Assembly: GCF_002286735.1 (NCBI RefSeq)
Contig: NZ_NRTA01000010.1
Span: 1-64,000, forward strand
DNA length: 64,000 bases
Direction of reading: 5' to 3'
Source of the DNA: Leptolyngbya sp. BC1307
GTDB taxonomy: Bacteria > Cyanobacteriota > Cyanobacteriia > Phormidesmidales > Phormidesmidaceae
Position numbers and translations under genes: made by a program. This document shows, one piece after another, positions 54,245 to 63,637 of the stretch; positions within the stretch are counted from its first letter, which is position 1, and every line of letters begins with the position of its first letter. The notes beneath the pieces were generated by a model. The model searched no databases and was not told where the DNA came from. It saw only the letters and a program-made list of their open reading frames with translations.

Positions 54245-55840
54245 TCAGCGCCCGGATGGCGTGGCCTCTGAGGGCTGAGAACTCGCGGTGTAAGACCGCA
54301 CGTTCTTAAGATCGCCATAGTTAAAGGACGCAGTTTTGCTCTTGGCAGCTTTACTTTTACTGACTGCATTCCACAGTAGGGAGATCGCCATCGAAGTCAG
54401 CAGGGCAGCCGCAAAGCTGTTGAGCAAATCACCGCCGCCCGGCACATTGACCAGCGGACTAAAGTCGGGCTTAGGAAAGAACAACACCCCGACTGCGATG
54501 CCAGCAAGAGAACTCCAGAAGGCATTACTCGCCGTCTGATAGCGGCTATAAAAGCTAAAAACAACCGGGAACAGCAGCGCCGCGCAGAGCAAGTCGGCAA
54601 TAAAGAACAGATAGAGAACGCTGTAGCCTTGTGAGGCGATCGCCACCGCCGGAATCCCAACCGCTACCGTCAGCAGCCGCGAAATTAGCAGCACCCGACT
54701 TGGCTGATTCGAGAGCCTGAGCAAATCGCCAGTAAAGACAGCGCTAATGCCGTTTAGCAGCGTATCCATACTGCTCATTACCAGCGCCATCGCCAGTAAA
54801 ATCACCGCCCCCAGCAACCAAAGAGGAATGTTTAGACTTTGCAGTAAATCGAAGAAAGCCGTCGTACCGCTCAGGTCAAAGCCAGCCGCAATCAGACCCA
54901 GCAGCCCCGAGAGAAACAACAGCGGCAATATCACCAAAGCCGACCCGAGAAAAGAACGGCGCACCGTCTGATCGCTGCGACAGGCATACACCCGCTGCCA
55001 GTTGCCCTGGTTGAACAGTTCGGCAGCGACTACAGCAATGATCAGCGTTGCGCCAAACCGCAGCCCGTCGATGTTGCCTAGCGAGAGTAGCTCTGGCAGT
55101 TTTTCCGCCACCGGACCAAAAGCAGCGCCAAACCCACCCAACAGCGCAATTGTCATGCCAAAGCAAATCAGCAGCAGCGGCACAATCAGCGCAAACTGTA
55201 GGGCATCTGTGATGATGGTGACCTTGAGGCCACCGTAAGCGGTATAGAGAAAAACTGCCGTAATCACCACCAGCGAGGTCACCAGTAGTGGCACATCGGC
55301 CACTAGCTGAAGGACTTGGGCGATCGCCGTGAGCTCTGCTGCCAAATACACAAACATATACAGCAGCATCACGACCACCGTCAGCCAGTACATCGCCTTG
55401 CCAATCGACCCGCCAGTCTGACCACCCGATTGACTGCCAGCCTGACTGCCAGCCTGACTGAGGCCCAACGGCACCGCCCCAAAGCGATAGCGCACATACT
55501 CATTGAGCGAGTGACCCCACGGCATAATCTGCCGCAGCCTCGGCCCCACAAAGACAAACGTCAAGACAGCCGCAGCCGACCCCACACAGTAGCCCAAGAT
55601 CGCCGTCAGCCCGCCAAAAGCCGACCCAGCCTCTGGTGGACTGAATAAAATCCAGGCACCCAGAGCCGACGCCGTCACCGTTGCGAGCGCCATCGGGCCG
55701 CCAACTTGGTTACGGCTCACCATGTAGTCTTCTAAATCGATAGCCTGCCCTGATTGCCGCCCTAGCTGTGAAATACCTACCAGGGCAAACGTCGCCGCTG
55801 CCGCTAGCATCACAATTAGCGCCACTGCTCCTACAGACAT
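54245..55840 (-). CDS. Sodium:solute symporter (SSS family), TPP-riboswitch controlled; putative thiamine-related transporter
   Basis: 531 aa with about 13 membrane helices. SSS features: ATVTASALGAWILFSPPEAG, a Gly-rich entry region, ELFNQGNWQRVYACRSDQT (typical Q-N/R-V/Y-A motif) and ALVMSSMDTLLNGISAVF. The loop after helix 3 contains GLSQAGSQAGSQSGGQTGGS, from a 12-bp tandem repeat (55431-55460), absent in typical members. GGGAGG lies eight bases before ATG 55840. The preceding TPP riboswitch and following thiC argue for import of thiamine or its pyrimidine, as proposed for ThiV-like SSS proteins; PanF or proline-type substrates cannot be ruled out. Confidence 0.85.
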   Translation of the reverse strand: MSVGAVALIVMLAAAATFALVGISQLGRQSGQAIDLEDYMVSRNQVGGPMALATVTASALGAWILFSPPEAGSAFGGLTAILGYCVGSAAAVLTFVFVGPRLRQIMPWGHSLNEYVRYRFGAVPLGLSQAGSQAGSQSGGQTGGSIGKAMYWLTVVVMLLYMFVYLAAELTAIAQVLQLVADVPLLVTSLVVITAVFLYTAYGGLKVTIITDALQFALIVPLLLICFGMTIALLGGFGAAFGPVAEKLPELLSLGNIDGLRFGATLIIAVVAAELFNQGNWQRVYACRSDQTVRRSFLGSALVILPLLFLSGLLGLIAAGFDLSGTTAFFDLLQSLNIPLWLLGAVILLAMALVMSSMDTLLNGISAVFTGDLLRLSNQPSRVLLISRLLTVAVGIPAVAIASQGYSVLYLFFIADLLCAALLFPVVFSFYSRYQTASNAFWSSLAGIAVGVLFFPKPDFSPLVNVPGGGDLLNSFAAALLTSMAISLLWNAVSKSKAAKSKTASFNYGDLKNVRSYTASSQPSEATPSGR

Positions 55841-55905
55841 AGCCGCGCCCTCCCGTCAGAGAGCATGTCGTAGCCGCAGCTAGTATTGATCACATTCAAA
55901 ACTTT

Positions 55906-55983
55906 CAAGCTTTCCTCTGCTGGCATTACCCAGGCTCAGGTTCAAAGGGTATGTTCTCAGCCCTTGCGGGCACCCCTAGCGAT
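55906..55983 (-). promoter_or_regulatory. TPP riboswitch (THI element)
   Basis: Minus strand reads GCTAGGGGTGCCCGCAAGGG, CTGAGA, ACCC, GAACCTGA, GGGTAATGCC, GCAGAGGAAAGC, matching the conserved blocks of the TPP aptamer (P2 GGGGTGCCC/GGGCTGAGA, P4 and P5 around GAACCTGA, P1 closing GCT/AGC). About 65 bases follow to the symporter ATG without a T-run. CTCTC-TGAC-GGGAG next to the start can hide the ribosome site, so control is probably of translation initiation. TPP binding would repress symporter and, through coupling or RNA decay, thiC. Confidence 0.95.
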
Positions 55984-56002
55984 TAGGCGCTCATAGTATC
56001 AC

Positions 56003-59000
56003 TTAGTTAACAGTCGGCACAACCACTGTGATAAAAACAGTGCCCTGCCCCACGCCCCCGCTGCCATCGGTAACCGTATATTTAAAGCTGCTGCGATAAG
56101 TACCCGATGTTCCGTTTGCCCCAGTCTGAGAAGGTCTGTAAGTGACCGTGCCATCCCCATTGTCTTCTATCTGGCCGCTACCGGAGAGCGCCGCTATCTC
56201 CAACAAACTGACGACATCGTTAGGGTCAGGATCATAGGCACCTTGCAACAGATCAATCGTCAGGGGTTCACCCGGTCGTGTCTCAAAGTAGTGATCGATA
56301 GCCACCGGGTTTCGATTGACTGCCTGTGGCGGACCGTCGGCTGCGACGGTGATATTGACTGTGGCTGTCGCGATTTGGCCTGCCGCGTCACGCACCCGGT
56401 AGGTGAAGCGATCGCTCGATCCGCTGCCAGTATGAGAATAGGTGATCTGCCTACCGTCAGTTGCTGTCTGCCCCGATTCGCCCGGACTCACTTCAACAAT
56501 GGTGAGCTGACTACCGGCTGAAGCCCGGTCATTCTTCAACACGTCGATCACAACTGATGACTCTGCCGCTACGGTAGCACTGTCGTTATTCGCCTGGATA
56601 GAGAGACTCTCGGCAGGCGGGGTAGCCGCAGGCGAGCGATCAGGCTCCCCGGCAGGTGGGCTCTCAGTCGGTGTTTCTGCAGGCAAGTCCTCGTCAGGCC
56701 CCTGCGGGCCACTGCGACTGACCCCGATTCCCTTCAAAGAGAGCATGCTGTCAGTATCGGCATTGCTTTTTACCACCAGCCGCGCCGTGCGATCGCCCGC
56801 CGCCGTCGGCTCAAACCACAGCTCCACTTCACAGATCTCCTGCGGCGCTAACGTAGCCGTCGTACAGCTCTGGTCAACTAGCCCAAACTCTCTGCCCTGC
56901 CTGCCAACGATGTCAAAAGCGGCAATACTCAGCGGCGCGCTGCCGCTGTTAGTAATGGTAAAAGACTGGCGCTGCCTCTCTTTAAGAAAAGCCTTTTCAA
57001 AATCAACCATCGTCACCCCAAACGCTACATTAGGAACCGGCTGAGGGGTGCCCATGCCGCTGAGTAAAACGGTGTGTGATTTAGGTTTTCCGGCGCTGCT
57101 GGTTATGCCATCTGCCAGGCTGGTGACCAGCCGAATCTGAGCGCTGCGATCGCCAGTCACTGTCGGTGTAAAGACCGCTGTAATGGCACAGTCCATTCCC
57201 GGGGTTAGCACCAGCTCGACGCGGCAGTCTCCCGGCTGGGCCAGAGCAAAGTCCTCATCGCCCGACAGCGTCAGTTGGCGAATTTGCAGGGGGGCTTTGC
57301 CCTGATTGGTCAGGGTGACGGCTTGGGGCGCGCTCGTAAGTGCTAATGTCTGCGTACCAAAGGCGATCGCTGTTTCACTCAGCCTGGCCCGGGCGTTGAG
57401 CTGTCCTGACGACTGACTCAGATAGCGCTGAGCTAACAGTAGCCCGCTGCTCAACACGCCTAGCAGGAGGCTGCCAGCAATCACGGCTAAGGGCCAGCGG
57501 CGGCGCATCCCGCCTCGTCTGAGCAGGCGATCAGGCGCAGCAGTCACGCCTCCGACGAGAGGGGGCATGATCAGCCCCAGGTTATGGCGAGTCACCGCCG
57601 CACCCGCGTAGTCACCGAGTCGCTCGCGCTGCCGCACCGCCCTTCCTAGCCAGGCTTCAGCCCGCCCGATTTCGCCCAGCGCCAGTGACCGCGTTCCCAG
57701 CTGATGCAGCGACCATGCCTGTGTTGCACCATCGCCTAGCTGTTCTGCTGCTCGCAGGCCATAGATCAGCACCTGCTGCCACCGCTCCCACCGGCCACCG
57801 AGCGCTAGCGTCTGGTCCAAGCCACGAATCAACGCCACACACTCTTGCCAGCGGCCCGTGCGCTGCGTCCACTCCACCAGATGCATCGCAGCATCGACAC
57901 TTTTAGCCGGAAGCATCCCTTGGGCTGCCACTTCAGCGGTAAAGTACTCAGTCGCCTGACTCAACCAGGATGGCGGATCAAACCCTGGCAGCACGCTCTC
58001 TATCAGGTCAGCACTGAGCTGATAGTAGCCACCCGTTAGCTCACGACCCTGCGGGCTACGCTCAGCAGACTCTAACAACCGCATCGCAGTCAGCTCTTTT
58101 AGGATGTCAGCAGCCTTGGGCAAGCGCGTTATCGCCTGCACCTGCTCGGCGCTCAAGAGCACACCGCCCATCGCCGACATCAGGGCCAGCACATGACGCT
58201 GGTCGGGAGAGAGCCAATCGACTATTTTTTGAAACAGCGATCGCCCAGAAATAGTCTGTGCCGAGGCAGTTTGCAGAGACTGCGTCAGATCTACTAAAGA
58301 TTGGTCAGCAGCGCGGGCCTGAGCAGCAGCGCGCCTGAGCTGGAGTGGATTACCTGAGAGAGCTGTCCATAGCGTTTTTGCAGCGGCTTGCTCAGGCTCT
58401 GAAAGGGCATACCCCAGCTCTTTTTGCATGAGCTTAACCGACTCGGGAAAGGGGAGTCCTTTAAGGGCGATCGCCTCCCCTTCCTGCCAGTAAAAGCGAG
58501 CGTCAGAGACCAGTACAAACGTGCAGCCCGGCAGCGCCGCTAGCAGCCATTCCATCTCAGCTTTATCTAGCGTGAGGCCGTTCAAGATAATCAGTGCCCG
58601 CCGCTCTTTTAGCGCCTGCTGTACCTGACCGTAACTAGGTTTAAAGGGCGGGTTAGCCTCATAAAATATGTCGTATAGAGACTGCAGCAAATCTGCCGAC
58701 GGCTGGCCGTGAGCAGATAGATAGACAATGCCAGCAGAAAATCCTGCTACGACCTGGCTTTCATGAGCCAGATGTCTTATCAGTGCCGTCTTACCAAAAC
58801 CTGCTTCTCCATAGATCTCTACAGTGAGTAAAGATTTCAGAGCATCTCGCACCAGAGGCAGCACCGTCTGCCGATCTAACAACTCAGCAAAGGGGCGGGG
58901 CCGCAAGTCTAAAGGCAGGGGCCGGGGCTGCACAACCGGCGCAGCCGCTACATTGAGCACACCGCCGTGAGCTACGTTATGGATGTAGCTGTGATACTCC

Positions 59001-59509
59001 TGGCGGTTGTGGTCGCCTACAATCAGCTGGCCAGTGAGGTCGCCGCTAATCTGCACAGTCACATCGCCTGCCGCATCGCGCCGATCTCCCTCTGTGAGGT
59101 TGACGCGGGTAGATAGCGCTGGCGGGCTCAGAGTGGGCTGTGGCTGCATCAGGGTGCGGGCGATCGCTACCGACGAGCGAAACAGCAGCTCTTCTTGCCA
59201 TAGCGGTACGCGCTGAGCGGGCAGATGAGCGCTCACTTTCACCAGCTTGAGCCACCCCAGGCCCAGATTCGCTTTAAAGTCTGTCAGCGTCTGCTGAAAT
59301 ATCGCTAGCAAAGGCTCAGCGTCTAGCAGTGCAGCATAGGCAGGCGGCGCGCCGGGTTCACTGCCCCCGGTCGGCACGAGCGCTATGTACAGCAAATTCT
59401 CGCGCTGGCGCACCCCCACCTTCGCAGTTAGCGGGCGATCGCCCAATACCCCATTTAGCGCTACCGCAATCCGCCTGGCATAGATATTTTGAGTATTGCC
59501 CTCAGTCAT
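56003..59509 (-). CDS. STAND-type NTPase-like protein with TPR, membrane helix and ASH/cadherin-like extracytoplasmic half
   Basis: 1168 aa. Residues 1-135: novel N-terminal domain. 148-166: ISGDLTGQLIVGDHN, a short motif frequent before STAND modules. About 205-400: NB-ARC-like with P-loop GEAGFGKT (234-241), but Walker B reads LIILNG (306-311), lacking the usual Asp pair. About 425-510: winged-helix-like. 540-650: TPR-like helices. 672-694: membrane helix. 705-930: two ASH-like (choice-of-anchor D) modules (APQAVTLTNQGKAPLQIRQL; ITNSGSAPLSIAAFDI). Then a Pro-rich linker (about 935-985) and two cadherin/VCBS-like modules (DRFTYRVRDAAG; YRSSFKYTVTDGSG). Likely an inside-out or outside-in sensor; partner unknown. 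It stands alone behind aspS in divergent orientation. Confidence 0.8.
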   Translation of the reverse strand: MTEGNTQNIYARRIAVALNGVLGDRPLTAKVGVRQRENLLYIALVPTGGSEPGAPPAYAALLDAEPLLAIFQQTLTDFKANLGLGWLKLVKVSAHLPAQRVPLWQEELLFRSSVAIARTLMQPQPTLSPPALSTRVNLTEGDRRDAAGDVTVQISGDLTGQLIVGDHNRQEYHSYIHNVAHGGVLNVAAAPVVQPRPLPLDLRPRPFAELLDRQTVLPLVRDALKSLLTVEIYGEAGFGKTALIRHLAHESQVVAGFSAGIVYLSAHGQPSADLLQSLYDIFYEANPPFKPSYGQVQQALKERRALIILNGLTLDKAEMEWLLAALPGCTFVLVSDARFYWQEGEAIALKGLPFPESVKLMQKELGYALSEPEQAAAKTLWTALSGNPLQLRRAAAQARAADQSLVDLTQSLQTASAQTISGRSLFQKIVDWLSPDQRHVLALMSAMGGVLLSAEQVQAITRLPKAADILKELTAMRLLESAERSPQGRELTGGYYQLSADLIESVLPGFDPPSWLSQATEYFTAEVAAQGMLPAKSVDAAMHLVEWTQRTGRWQECVALIRGLDQTLALGGRWERWQQVLIYGLRAAEQLGDGATQAWSLHQLGTRSLALGEIGRAEAWLGRAVRQRERLGDYAGAAVTRHNLGLIMPPLVGGVTAAPDRLLRRGGMRRRWPLAVIAGSLLLGVLSSGLLLAQRYLSQSSGQLNARARLSETAIAFGTQTLALTSAPQAVTLTNQGKAPLQIRQLTLSGDEDFALAQPGDCRVELVLTPGMDCAITAVFTPTVTGDRSAQIRLVTSLADGITSSAGKPKSHTVLLSGMGTPQPVPNVAFGVTMVDFEKAFLKERQRQSFTITNSGSAPLSIAAFDIVGRQGREFGLVDQSCTTATLAPQEICEVELWFEPTAAGDRTARLVVKSNADTDSMLSLKGIGVSRSGPQGPDEDLPAETPTESPPAGEPDRSPAATPPAESLSIQANNDSATVAAESSVVIDVLKNDRASAGSQLTIVEVSPGESGQTATDGRQITYSHTGSGSSDRFTYRVRDAAGQIATATVNITVAADGPPQAVNRNPVAIDHYFETRPGEPLTIDLLQGAYDPDPNDVVSLLEIAALSGSGQIEDNGDGTVTYRPSQTGANGTSGTYRSSFKYTVTDGSGGVGQGTVFITVVVPTVN

Positions 59510-59740
59510 CGCGTCGAGCCTGCGCTAATCTCGCCACTGGTCAAATTTACTTCTCTTCAAACATAGACCAGTAATGTCTCATCGTCGGATTCTGCTAGCG
59601 CAATTCTTCACCTGCCATAGCTAGCGGTGGCGGATTCAAAGGCTCCGAATCAAATCAGACGAACATTGTGCGCCATAGTTACCTGCATTCATCCATAATG
59701 TAAAGGTTTTATCTTTGGTATTCCCTACCTCCTTCTCGCC

Positions 59741-61540
59741 ATGCGTAGCCTTTATTGCGGTCAACTCCGAGCTGAGCACATAGAAAAGACGGTCACGCTC
59801 TATGGCTGGGTAGATCGTCGCCGGGATCATGGCGGGGTGGTGTTTTTGGATTTGCGCGATCGCACTGGTACCGTACAAATTGTCAGCGATCCCGAGCGCA
59901 CCCCGGCTTCGTATCCGGTGGCTGAAGAAGTACGGAATGAATATGTCGTCAAAGTCGTGGGCCGGGTGACTCAGCGCCCAACCGAATCGCTCAATGACAA
60001 GCTACCGACCGGGCAGGTAGAGGTTTACGCGGACGAGCTGATCATTCTCAACGCTGTGCGTAAGCAGATGCCTTTTCAAGTGTCTACTGCCGACGACGAA
60101 AATGTGCGCGAAGAGCTGCGGCTAAAGTATCGCTATCTAGATTTACGGCGCGATCGCATGGCCCGCAATATGCGCCTGCGGCATGAGGTGATCAAAGCCA
60201 TTCGTCGCTTTTTAGAAGATACCGAAGACTTTATTGAGGTAGAAACGCCCATTCTGACCCGCTCTACACCCGAAGGGGCTAGAGATTTTATCTTGCCCTC
60301 ACGGGTCAACGAGGGGGAGTGGTTTGCCCTGCCGCAGTCGCCGCAGCTCTTTAAGCAAATTTTGATGGTGGCAGGCATGGATCGCTACTACCAAATTGCC
60401 CGCTGCTTTCGCGATGAAGATTTGCGCGCTGACCGTCAGCCCGAATTCACTCAGCTCGATATGGAAATGAGCTTTATGGACGAAGAAGAAATTCTCGCCC
60501 TGAATGAACGGCTGATGGCTCACATTTTCAAAACCGTCAAAGGAATTGAGCTGCCGTTACCCCTGCCCCGGCTCACCTATGCTGAAGCCATAGATCGCTA
60601 CGGCTGCGATAAGCCCGACACGCGCTATGCCCTGGAGCTGGTCAACGTCTCAGATATTGTCAAAGACTCTGGCTTTAAGGTGTTTTCAGGTTCAGTAGCC
60701 AGCGGCGGTCAGGTGAAGGTGCTGCCGATTCCCGGCGGTAATGACGCCATTTCTAACGTGCGGATTAAGCCGGGCGGTGACCTGTTTAAAGTGGCGACCG
60801 ATGCGGGCGTGCGCGGGGTAGCCTACATCCGCGTGCGAGAAAACGGCGAAATTGACACCATTGGTGCAATTAAAGACAATCTCACCGCTGAGCAAAAGCA
60901 AACGCTGCTAGAGCGCACTGGGGCGCAGCCGGGCCATCTGCTGCTGTTTGGCGCAGGCGATGTCAGCACCGTCAATGCCACACTAGACCGGCTGCGGCAG
61001 GCAGTAGCTCAGGAACTCGGCTTAATTGACGAGAGCAAAACCAACCTGCTCTGGGTCACCGACTTCCCCATGTTTGAGTGGAATGCCGACGAAAACCGCT
61101 ACGAAGCGCTGCACCATCCTTTTACTGCGCCCAATCCCGAGGATGACGAGCTAACGAACGCCAGGGCGATCGCCTACGACATTGTCTACAACGGCTACGA
61201 AATCGGCGGCGGCAGTCTGCGGATCTACCAACCCGATGTGCAGGCCAAAGTGTTTGAAACTATTGGTCTATCTGAGGCAGAAGCGCAAGATAAGTTTGGC
61301 TTCTTGCTCGAAGCCTTTGAGTTTGGGACACCGCCTCATGGGGGCATCGCCTATGGTTTGGATCGACTGGTGATGCTGCTGGCCGGAGAGCAGTCAATTC
61401 GCGATGCGATCGCCTTCCCAAAAACCCAGCAGGCCCGCGATCTGCTAACCAATGCGCCCTCCTCTGTAGATGCCAGCCAGCTCAAAGACCTGCACGTCAC
61501 CTCTACCTTTAAGCCGAAGGCTAAGGAAAATCCAAGCTGA
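59741..61540 (+). CDS. aspS: Aspartate--tRNA ligase
   Basis: 599 aa, class II. N-terminal OB fold ([20 protein letters not shown]), motif 2 [18 protein letters not shown], the GAD insertion domain (about 290-430), and motif 3 [17 protein letters not shown]. The [16 protein letters not shown] core is typical. Whether it is Asp-specific or also charges tRNA-Asn is not decidable by eye. The start is ATG 59741. Confidence 0.95.
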   Translation: MRSLYCGQLRAEHIEKTVTLYGWVDRRRDHGGVVFLDLRDRTGTVQIVSDPERTPASYPVAEEVRNEYVVKVVGRVTQRPTESLNDKLPTGQVEVYADELIILNAVRKQMPFQVSTADDENVREELRLKYRYLDLRRDRMARNMRLRHEVIKAIRRFLEDTEDFIEVETPILTRSTPEGARDFILPSRVNEGEWFALPQSPQLFKQILMVAGMDRYYQIARCFRDEDLRADRQPEFTQLDMEMSFMDEEEILALNERLMAHIFKTVKGIELPLPLPRLTYAEAIDRYGCDKPDTRYALELVNVSDIVKDSGFKVFSGSVASGGQVKVLPIPGGNDAISNVRIKPGGDLFKVATDAGVRGVAYIRVRENGEIDTIGAIKDNLTAEQKQTLLERTGAQPGHLLLFGAGDVSTVNATLDRLRQAVAQELGLIDESKTNLLWVTDFPMFEWNADENRYEALHHPFTAPNPEDDELTNARAIAYDIVYNGYEIGGGSLRIYQPDVQAKVFETIGLSEAEAQDKFGFLLEAFEFGTPPHGGIAYGLDRLVMLLAGEQSIRDAIAFPKTQQARDLLTNAPSSVDASQLKDLHVTSTFKPKAKENPS

Positions 61541-61669
61541 GGAGAATGGAGTGATCGCCTGCCTTTGCCTCAAGCGCAGGCTCGCAAAATCTAATGCCCA
61601 GGCATGAAATCTCATCCTTTCGCCGGTCAACTGGGTTAGGATCAGCAGCAGTCTCCTGTCAGTTTTTTC

Positions 61670-62002
61670 ATGCTCATCGCTCTGATTATCGTCATTGGCC
61701 TGATTCCGGCTACTGTCTCACTTTTAGTTGGGTGGCGATGCGCCAGAGAAGCGACACCGCCTATCAACCGGCAGTTTCAGCAAAATTTTCTCTTAGCGAC
61801 TGACCAGGTCGCTACCGAACGAATCCGCCGCCTCTCTACCCGCACCCGCCATCCTGACGAACACTACGTCGATGGCATGGGCCTGGTGATTGGCGATATT
61901 ACCTGCCAGCTCAATGCTCGCTCTCCCTACATTCGCTGCGCTGCCAATCCATCTGGCCCCTGCAAAGGCTGCCGCGAATACGAAGGCAGAGAATACGATT
62001 GA
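61670..62002 (+). CDS. DUF6464-like small protein (110 aa)
   Basis: An N-terminal hydrophobic helix (about residues 2-22, LIALIIVIGLIPATVSLLVG) is followed by a domain ending YVDGMGLVIGDITCQLNARS, PYIRCAANPSGPCKGCREYE. The four Cys (TC, RC, PC, GC) could bind metal or form disulfides and are typical of this cyanobacterial family. Function unknown. It is convergent with the REC-GAF gene. Confidence 0.7.
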   Translation: MLIALIIVIGLIPATVSLLVGWRCAREATPPINRQFQQNFLLATDQVATERIRRLSTRTRHPDEHYVDGMGLVIGDITCQLNARSPYIRCAANPSGPCKGCREYEGREYD

Positions 62003-62046
62003 TTTTTTGATGTCTGTACCGGGTGTTTTAGCTAAGGCGCTGCGGA

Positions 62047-62961
62047 TTACAGCATCGCCGCCTTTAAAAACAGCGCGACCTGAGGGCCGATGACATCGAG
62101 TAGCTGAGTGACGTCCTCTACAGTGTCGTAGGCCCTGTCCCACTGGAGAGACAGCACCGCCAGGGGTTCACCCTGATAGACAATGGGGGTAACGACATGA
62201 CATTCTGTGCCGCTGGCATAGAGCGCATCGCTCGCTGCTGCCTGGTCGGACTGACGCGCCGCCTGAATATTCACAGCTGACTGGGTGGTCTGAGTGGAGA
62301 TCGCTGCTGCAACTAATTCACTAGCGGCAACAGCGGCGACCTCTGCCGGGCCATAACAACTGCTGCCACGATCTTCTGACAGCAGCAGCGTGCAGGCATC
62401 GGCTGCCAAAATCTGACCAAAGCCATCCGCCAAAAACTGCAGGGCATCGCTAGCTGGCATCGTCTGCGCAGCCAATTGACCGACCGTCACCATCAGCTTG
62501 GTTTGCTTTTCGGCCCGGTGTAGCTGTTCATTTTGGCGTTTGAGCACGTCGTAGGTTTCTGAGGCGCGCTCGACGACATGCTTGAGCTCGTCCGGATCCC
62601 AGGGTTTGGTAATGTAGCGGTATACCTGCCCGGCATTGATGGCTTCTACCAAATCTTCGACATCGGTAAAGCCGGTGAGGATAATCCGCACGGTATCCGG
62701 GAAATCGGGTACCGTCTTGCTCAAAAACTCGGTGCCCTTCATCTCCGGCATGCGCTGGTCAGAGATAATCACCGCGACTTCGCCCTCGCTAGAGAGCACC
62801 TTGAGCGCCTCAATGCCACTTTCTGCCCGCAGCACCTGAAAGTCACGTCGAAAAGTGCGATACAGCAAATCCAGATTATCGGGCTCGTCATCGACAACAA
62901 GCATCCGAGGCTTTTTAGACGGTTTGAAGCTAGCCAGGGTTAGCGGACTGATAGTGCTCAT
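62047..62961 (-). CDS. Response regulator with C-terminal GAF-like domain
   Basis: 304 aa. Receiver (about 18-135) with MLVVDDEPDNLDLLYRTFRR, phospho-site IISDQRMPEM and the Lys in YITKPWDPDEL. A coiled segment (ASETYDVLKRQNEQLHRAEK) leads to a GAF-like domain (about 160-304; ILAADACTLLLSEDRGSS). There is no DNA-binding or output enzyme domain. The receiver is nearly the same as the N-terminal receiver of the 17584-20967 hybrid kinase, so the two share ancestry and may share a kinase. Confidence 0.88.
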   Translation of the reverse strand: MSTISPLTLASFKPSKKPRMLVVDDEPDNLDLLYRTFRRDFQVLRAESGIEALKVLSSEGEVAVIISDQRMPEMKGTEFLSKTVPDFPDTVRIILTGFTDVEDLVEAINAGQVYRYITKPWDPDELKHVVERASETYDVLKRQNEQLHRAEKQTKLMVTVGQLAAQTMPASDALQFLADGFGQILAADACTLLLSEDRGSSCYGPAEVAAVAASELVAAAISTQTTQSAVNIQAARQSDQAAASDALYASGTECHVVTPIVYQGEPLAVLSLQWDRAYDTVEDVTQLLDVIGPQVALFLKAAML

Positions 62962-63108
62962 GCTTTATAAGTGGCTTTCAGCGAGAAAGTAAACGAGATA
63001 ATGAGTGCAACAGGGCTGCCTATAGACGCACGGGGGCTTCTCCCTTCAGTAAACCCGACCACCCGGCAAAAATAACCTCGGTAACTATCAGAAGTTCTAG
63101 CGCTCAGA

Positions 63109-63134
63109 CAGGTTAGCTGTTCAGGTTAGCTGTT
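63109..63134. repeat. 13-bp tandem duplication over the VOC stop codon
   Basis: CAGGTTAGCTGTT occurs twice in tandem (63109-63121, 63122-63134). The second copy contains the TAA stop of the VOC gene. Confidence 0.85.
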
Positions 63135-63494
63135 CACTTGCAGTAGCTCTACCACGTTGCCATCTGGGTCTTTGACAAAGAGCGCCGCTCTGCCAGACGA
63201 ACTCATCTGAAAAGGCATACCCTGTTCGCGGAGAGACTGCTTAACCGCCTCTAAATCTCGAATGGCAAAGGTAATGTGAGGATGCCGTCCCCATTTCTCC
63301 TCGCGAACAGGGTTGCTTGCCCACTCACTGACGATCAGATGCAGCTGAAAATCGCCAACCTGATACCAGGTGCCTGCAAAGGTGAGCGATCGCTCTACCT
63401 GCTTTAGCCCAATTACCTGTGAGTAAAACGCCTCTGCCCTAGCCAGATCGCTAACCTGTACGGCTACATGCAGCGGATATAAAATGTCTGCCAT
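63126..63494 (-). CDS. VOC-family (glyoxalase/bleomycin-resistance-like) protein
   Basis: 122 aa from ATG 63494 (MADILYPLHVAVQVSDL); an earlier in-frame codon at 63548 is not needed. beta-alpha-beta-beta-beta modules with metal-site-like His/Glu: HVAVQVSDLARAEAFYSQVI, HPHITFAIRDLEAVK and LFVKDPDGNVVELLQV. The family covers lyases, dioxygenases and drug-binding proteins; substrate unknown. Confidence 0.82.
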   Translation of the reverse strand: MADILYPLHVAVQVSDLARAEAFYSQVIGLKQVERSLTFAGTWYQVGDFQLHLIVSEWASNPVREEKWGRHPHITFAIRDLEAVKQSLREQGMPFQMSSSGRAALFVKDPDGNVVELLQVNS

Positions 63495-63637
63495 AATGTT
63501 TAAGTTTTTGCTATCAAAGGTTAAGCCCTTAGCCCTGTAAAGGGTCAATTCACCTTATTATCTACAGGTTCATCAAGTGAGGTGACAGTCGGTGAGACGA
63601 TGCGTTTGCCTGCTGGCCTGTCGGTAGCTCTTTGTCT

